Shown here piece after piece: positions 42,861 through 46,224 of a DNA stretch of 46,224 bases. A program made the position numbers and the translations under genes. The notes under the pieces were generated by a model. It saw only the letters and a program-made list of their open reading frames with translations. It was not told the DNA's origin and did no database searches. The stretch is from assembly GCA_027080995.1 (NCBI GenBank), contig JALWNT010000063.1, forward strand, positions 1 to 46,224. The letters run 5' to 3'. The DNA is from Campylobacteraceae bacterium (lineage in GTDB: Bacteria > Campylobacterota > Campylobacteria > Campylobacterales > Sulfurovaceae). The first letter of the stretch is position 1. Each line of letters begins with the position of its first letter.

Positions 42861-45032
42861 ATGGCCAAACCGGAGGCACAATGGTTGACCCTTCCTGCGG
42901 ACTATCCTCCCGAAAAGCGGGAGCGGGTTCTGCGGCGTTACGGGATCAAACCGGGAAATATCGACCGGGTCTGGGAGGCCGACGGCGCCGTACTCTATCG
43001 CCTCAAGCGGGGGCTCTCTCCCAAACTCCCGTCCGAGATGCTGCCCGATGAGGAGCGCAAAGGGCGGATCCTTCGTATCGCCGACTATATCGAGGAGTAT
43101 CGGCGGCTCATCGAGGCGGAGCGGGAGGCGGAGCGCCGCAGCCGGATCGAGGAGATCCGCCGTTTCAGCGGCCGGGAGCTGGAGAGTTTCGGCCGGGCGA
43201 TCCTGGATCTCAAGGGGCGCAGAGCCGGGCGGCTTTTCGATCTGGAGCTGGTCCGCTACGGCCGGGACCGCCGGATCGAGACGGAGATCAGCAGCGGCGA
43301 TATCGTGCTGATCAGCCGGGGCGATCCCCTCAAAAGCGATCTGAGCGCCACGGTCATGGGGGTGGGGCGCAACCATATCGAGCTGGCTTTTTCCCAGAGC
43401 CCTCCACGCTGGGCACTCAAAGAGCGGGTGCGGATCGATCTCTTCGTCAACGATGTGACCTTCAAGCGGATGGAGAGCAACCTGGAGCGGATGCGCCATC
43501 TGGAGGGTCCCTACCGCCGGATCCGGGATATTCTCCTGGGGCTGGCGGAGTGCGGCCCGGCCCCGAGGCTGGAGCAGGCCCCGATCCAGGGGCTCAATGC
43601 ATTGCAGCAGGAGGCGGTGGAGTGCTCCCTGGGGATGCAGGATCTCTTTTTGATCCACGGCCCGCCGGGGACGGGCAAGACCACGACCCTGGATCGGGTG
43701 ATCCGGGCTCACGTGGAGCAGGGGGACCGGGTGCTGGCGACGGCCGATTCCAACGTAGCGGTGGACAATCTGCTGGAGAAGCTCTCCGCCGAGGGGGAGC
43801 TGGATCTGCTGCGCATCGGCCATCCGGCGCGGATCGATTCGGCCCTGGAGCGCTACAGCCTGATGGTTCGGCTGACCCAGGCTCCCGAATACCCGGAGAT
43901 CCTGCGCCTGCAGGAGGAGGCCAAAGCCGCCGCCGAGCGCCGCAGCGCCTTCAGCAAACCCACCCCCGCCCGCACCCGGGGGATGAGCCGGGAGCGGATC
44001 CTGAAACTGGCCGAGGAGGGGCGCAGCTACCGGGGAGTAAGCCCCGAGACCCTGCGCTCCATGGCGAGCTGGTACCGGGAGGAGGAGAAGACCCAGGCGG
44101 CCTTCGACCGGCTGCGCCAGCTGGAGGAGGCGACGATCCGGCGCTTGGTGAATGAGGCGGATGTGGTGCTGGCCACCAACGCCATGGTGGGTGCCGAAGC
44201 CCTGGAGGGGGTCACCTTCGACCTCTCGGTGGTGGACGAGGGGAGCCAGCAGATCGAGCCCTCGACCCTGCTGCCCCTGCTGCGCTCCCCCCGGGGGATC
44301 CTGGCGGGGGACCACCGCCAGCTCCCCCCGACGGTGCTCAGCGATCTGGAGATCCTCAAACGCTCCCTCTTCGAGCGCCTGATCGCCGAGGGGCGCGTAC
44401 CGGCGACGATGCTGCGGGTGCAGTACCGGATGAACGAGACGATCATGGATTTTCCCAACCGGCTGATGTACGAGGGGAAGCTGGAGGCCGACGCTTCCGT
44501 CGCCAATCGCCGCCTGGAGCTGAGAGGCTCCGTCACCTCGGAGCTTCTCGATCCCCGCTGGCCCGTGGTCTTCGCCGACAGCTCCGGCACCGAAGCCCCC
44601 GAGCGCCTGCCGCCCCGCTCCACCTCCTACGAAAACCCCTGGGAGGCCCAGCAGATCGCCGGCTGGATCGGCGAACTGACCGCCGCCGGCGTCCCCGCCC
44701 GCTCCATCGGCGTCATCACCCCCTACCTGGCCCAGGTGAAGCTCCTGCGCCGGCTGCTGGAGGGAATCGAGGGGATCGAGGTCAAAAGCGTCGACGGCTT
44801 TCAGGGACGGGAGAAGGAGGTGATCTTCATCTCCCTGGTGCGCAGCAACCTGGCCCGCGCCGTGGGCTTCGTTTCCGATGCCCGGCGTCTCAATGTGGCG
44901 ATGACACGGGCGCGGAGTAAACTTGTTTTGGTGGGGGATCGACGGACTTTGGAGCCTAATGCGCCTTTTGATCGGCTTTTTAAGTGGTTCAAGGGGCGGG
45001 GTGATGCGAAGGTTTTTTCTTACCAGGAATGA
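42861..45032 (+). CDS. Superfamily 1 helicase, Upf1/IGHMBP2 type
   Basis: A 723-residue helicase. An N-terminal OB/coiled-coil region (about 1-220) precedes the motor: GPPGTGKTTT (motif I, from 267), TADSNVAVDNLL (Ia), VVDEGSQQ (II, Asp459; DEGS where DEAS/DEAT is common), GDHRQLPPTV (III), QYRMNE (IV), SVDGFQGREKEVI (V) and LNVAMTRAR (VI). Relatives unwind DNA or RNA 5' to 3'. Most of the gene (about 43,020-44,880) is far more GC-rich and CCGG/GAG-heavy than its surroundings, while the last 120 bases or so return to average, so it may be transferred or mosaic. It follows a repeat element and precedes an AT-rich ATPase. Confidence 0.9.
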   Translation: MAKPEAQWLTLPADYPPEKRERVLRRYGIKPGNIDRVWEADGAVLYRLKRGLSPKLPSEMLPDEERKGRILRIADYIEEYRRLIEAEREAERRSRIEEIRRFSGRELESFGRAILDLKGRRAGRLFDLELVRYGRDRRIETEISSGDIVLISRGDPLKSDLSATVMGVGRNHIELAFSQSPPRWALKERVRIDLFVNDVTFKRMESNLERMRHLEGPYRRIRDILLGLAECGPAPRLEQAPIQGLNALQQEAVECSLGMQDLFLIHGPPGTGKTTTLDRVIRAHVEQGDRVLATADSNVAVDNLLEKLSAEGELDLLRIGHPARIDSALERYSLMVRLTQAPEYPEILRLQEEAKAAAERRSAFSKPTPARTRGMSRERILKLAEEGRSYRGVSPETLRSMASWYREEEKTQAAFDRLRQLEEATIRRLVNEADVVLATNAMVGAEALEGVTFDLSVVDEGSQQIEPSTLLPLLRSPRGILAGDHRQLPPTVLSDLEILKRSLFERLIAEGRVPATMLRVQYRMNETIMDFPNRLMYEGKLEADASVANRRLELRGSVTSELLDPRWPVVFADSSGTEAPERLPPRSTSYENPWEAQQIAGWIGELTAAGVPARSIGVITPYLAQVKLLRRLLEGIEGIEVKSVDGFQGREKEVIFISLVRSNLARAVGFVSDARRLNVAMTRARSKLVLVGDRRTLEPNAPFDRLFKWFKGRGDAKVFSYQE

Positions 45033-45060
45033 GCATTTCCTCCCGTCCCTAGGGGATTCT

Positions 45061-45105
45061 CTTCATTTCTTTTTCCTTGTTTCGCGACAAAGAAAAGAAA
45101 CGAAG
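45061..45105. terminator. Long A/T-rich hairpin after the helicase gene
   Basis: Left arm 45061-45080 and right arm 45087-45105 pair over about 19 bp with one bulge and two mismatches (CTTCATTTC... against ...GAAACGAAG), loop TTCGCG. A further A-rich half-copy follows to 45119. Probably a terminator, possibly a repeat-family member. Confidence 0.45.
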
Positions 45106-45203
45106 TAAAGAAAAAGAAAGCGCGAGGGACTGACGCCAGGTAAATTCCTTCCTATTTATATCGCATCTATGCAGGAGTATTGAGCTTGTAACGATTATTG
45201 TGA

Positions 45204-45235
45204 GGAATAAATTAGCCGTTAGGGTAATTTATTCC
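45204..45235. repeat. Perfect 11-bp inverted repeat beside the AT-rich ATPase gene
   Basis: GGAATAAATTA (45204-45214) and TAATTTATTCC (45225-45235) flank a 10-nt loop GCCGTTAGGG. It lies 14 bp past the end of the ATPase gene. It could terminate that gene or mark a junction; no T-run follows. Confidence 0.5.
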
Positions 45236-45249
45236 ACTCCTCGTATTTG

Positions 45250-46224
45250 TTAAGTGCTTAAGCTGTATTTATCTTTTCTATTTGCAAAAGCAGGCATAGT
45301 TCCTTCTAGCACCTCAATTATTTTATTATTTATTTCTTTACTTTCAATAGCTCCCATGAGATATGTTATCTTATTTTTGTTTGCTTTATCTATTTCAGTA
45401 TAAATAATTTGTTCAGCATCGGAAACAACTGCAATATTTGGGTTATGTGTAACAATGATGATTTGACGCCTTTGTTTTGCTTGCTTTATATATGGAACTA
45501 AATATTCAAATACTGATTCATTATCTAAGTTATCCTCTGGCTGATCTATAATTAAAGGAATATCCCCTTTATCCACCAATAAATAGAAGATAATCAATAA
45601 TGCTCCTCGTTCTCCAGGTGACAGTTGTTCGATTCCCCGTCCATCCATTTTTATATCATATTGAACTTCTAAGTAGTCAAGATTCCAAAGAGTTAAATAA
45701 AAATCTTGAAGTTTTTTATAATCTCTAAACTGCCTATCTATTTTTTTATTTTTCTTAATAATAAATTCAATTTTTCTTTGCAATTTGAAAATATTTTTTA
45801 AATTGATTTCTTCTATTGATTTAATACTATCCATTATTTTTTGCTCATCAAATTTCATTCTACTTTTATGAAAAAAATCCATTATACTTTCATATAACTT
45901 TCTTTTATTTAGAACAATATTAGAAGTAAATTCTATAAATCCTTTGTTTGCATGAATATTAGCTTTTTCATCTTTCACAAATTCTAAAATAGGTTTGTAT
46001 AGTTCTTGATATATTTTTAATTCTTCTTTGTTTACACCTGTTAAATTCATATTTTTAATCAAATTCTCATCTATTGTAAAATGTCTATTAAATTGTTCAG
46101 CCCACTTATTTAGTTGTTTTTTTAGAAAAAATGATTTTGCTTCCTTTGACATTTTTTTATTATTTATATCTTTTCTATAATTTTCATATATTTTCTTCAT
46201 TTTTTTTGTGCCAATATATTTATT
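45250..46224 (-). CDS. C-terminal part of an SMC/ABC-type ATPase, TrlF-like (5' end outside the window)
   Basis: The frame is open to the right edge: eight codons precede the ATG at 46200 without a stop, so the start lies beyond the window and 324 residues are visible. A long charged coiled-coil region comes first, then the ABC signature LSPGERG, Walker B with D-loop LIIDQPEDNLDN and the His-switch IIIVTHNPN. The Walker A motif should lie upstream, outside view. DQPEDNLDN with LSPGERG is typical of TrlF-family and similar AAA-like ATPases, some in defence islands; the exact family needs the missing part. GC is far below the rest of the window, which indicates acquisition. Confidence 0.8.
   Translation of the reverse strand, partial: NKYIGTKKMKKIYENYRKDINNKKMSKEAKSFFLKKQLNKWAEQFNRHFTIDENLIKNMNLTGVNKEELKIYQELYKPILEFVKDEKANIHANKGFIEFTSNIVLNKRKLYESIMDFFHKSRMKFDEQKIMDSIKSIEEINLKNIFKLQRKIEFIIKKNKKIDRQFRDYKKLQDFYLTLWNLDYLEVQYDIKMDGRGIEQLSPGERGALLIIFYLLVDKGDIPLIIDQPEDNLDNESVFEYLVPYIKQAKQRRQIIIVTHNPNIAVVSDAEQIIYTEIDKANKNKITYLMGAIESKEINNKIIEVLEGTMPAFANRKDKYSLST

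Noticed and set aside
45250-46200. The ATG at 46200 as the true start of the AT-rich ATPase
   Set aside because: The frame stays open to the window edge and the protein lacks its Walker A motif, so most of the N-terminus must lie outside.
1-46224. tRNA, rRNA, CRISPR arrays, riboswitches, insertion sequences and transposases
   Set aside because: No tRNA T-loop motif, spaced direct repeats, transposase motif or known riboswitch core was seen in any spacer; covariance-model searches were not possible here.

Overview
The window is a bacterial chromosome segment, almost certainly from the Campylobacterota (Epsilonproteobacteria), with moderately high GC as in Nitratifractor or Sulfurovum-type sulfur and hydrogen oxidisers. 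The phylum call rests on gene order: HIT-pheS-pheT-aroA-ispH-rpsA-serA, bioA/ppiD-ftsA-ftsZ, pgbA-glcD beside a csd3-type M23 peptidase, and a UPF0323 lipoprotein followed by a glutathionylspermidine-synthase-like protein all match blocks known from Helicobacter and relatives. The genus is inference.

Layout. 1-2917: the end of an unknown membrane protein and a large sensor-kinase-like protein that has lost its phosphoacceptor histidine. 2898-5520 (minus): pgbA-like, glcD and a metallophosphoesterase. 5668-7599: Csd3/HdpA-type peptidoglycan hydrolase and a NUDT14-like Nudix enzyme. 7685-8675: a truncated haemoglobin divergent from a HIT protein, with an FNR/CRP-like palindrome between them. 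8859-17862: pheS, pheT, aroA, ispH, rpsA, serA, the first four with ATGA overlaps. 18058-23604: an efflux operon (TolC, adaptor, RND permease) whose permease is encoded as two half-size proteins. 23704-28425: efp, a DJ-1 protein, a DedA protein, a class I aminotransferase and a RhlE-type RNA helicase. 28689-33057 (minus): rsmH, an FtsL-like protein and a full-length RND permease in one overlapping operon. 33199-40149: a Sel1-repeat protein, bioA, a PpiD/SurA-like chaperone, ftsA and ftsZ. 40264-42635: UPF0323 lipoprotein, ATP-grasp amide ligase and L,D-transpeptidase. 42861-45032: a GC-rich Upf1/IGHMBP2-type helicase. 45250-46224: the C-terminal part of a very AT-rich SMC/ABC-type ATPase that runs off the window and probably marks the edge of an acquired (possibly defence) island.

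Most genes serve housekeeping: aromatic and serine biosynthesis, isoprenoids, translation, cell division, wall remodelling and efflux.

The least expected signal is in the spacers. Many gene-free gaps hold arrays of degenerate 7-bp units (heptads), often touching a stop codon and often combined with small hairpins. At least a dozen short arrays, of several unit types, occur at eight places. One spacer (42640-42843) is a symmetrical element with heptad arrays as inverted arms. They resemble the heptanucleotide STRR repeats known from filamentous cyanobacteria. No tRNA, rRNA, CRISPR array, riboswitch or transposase was recognised.
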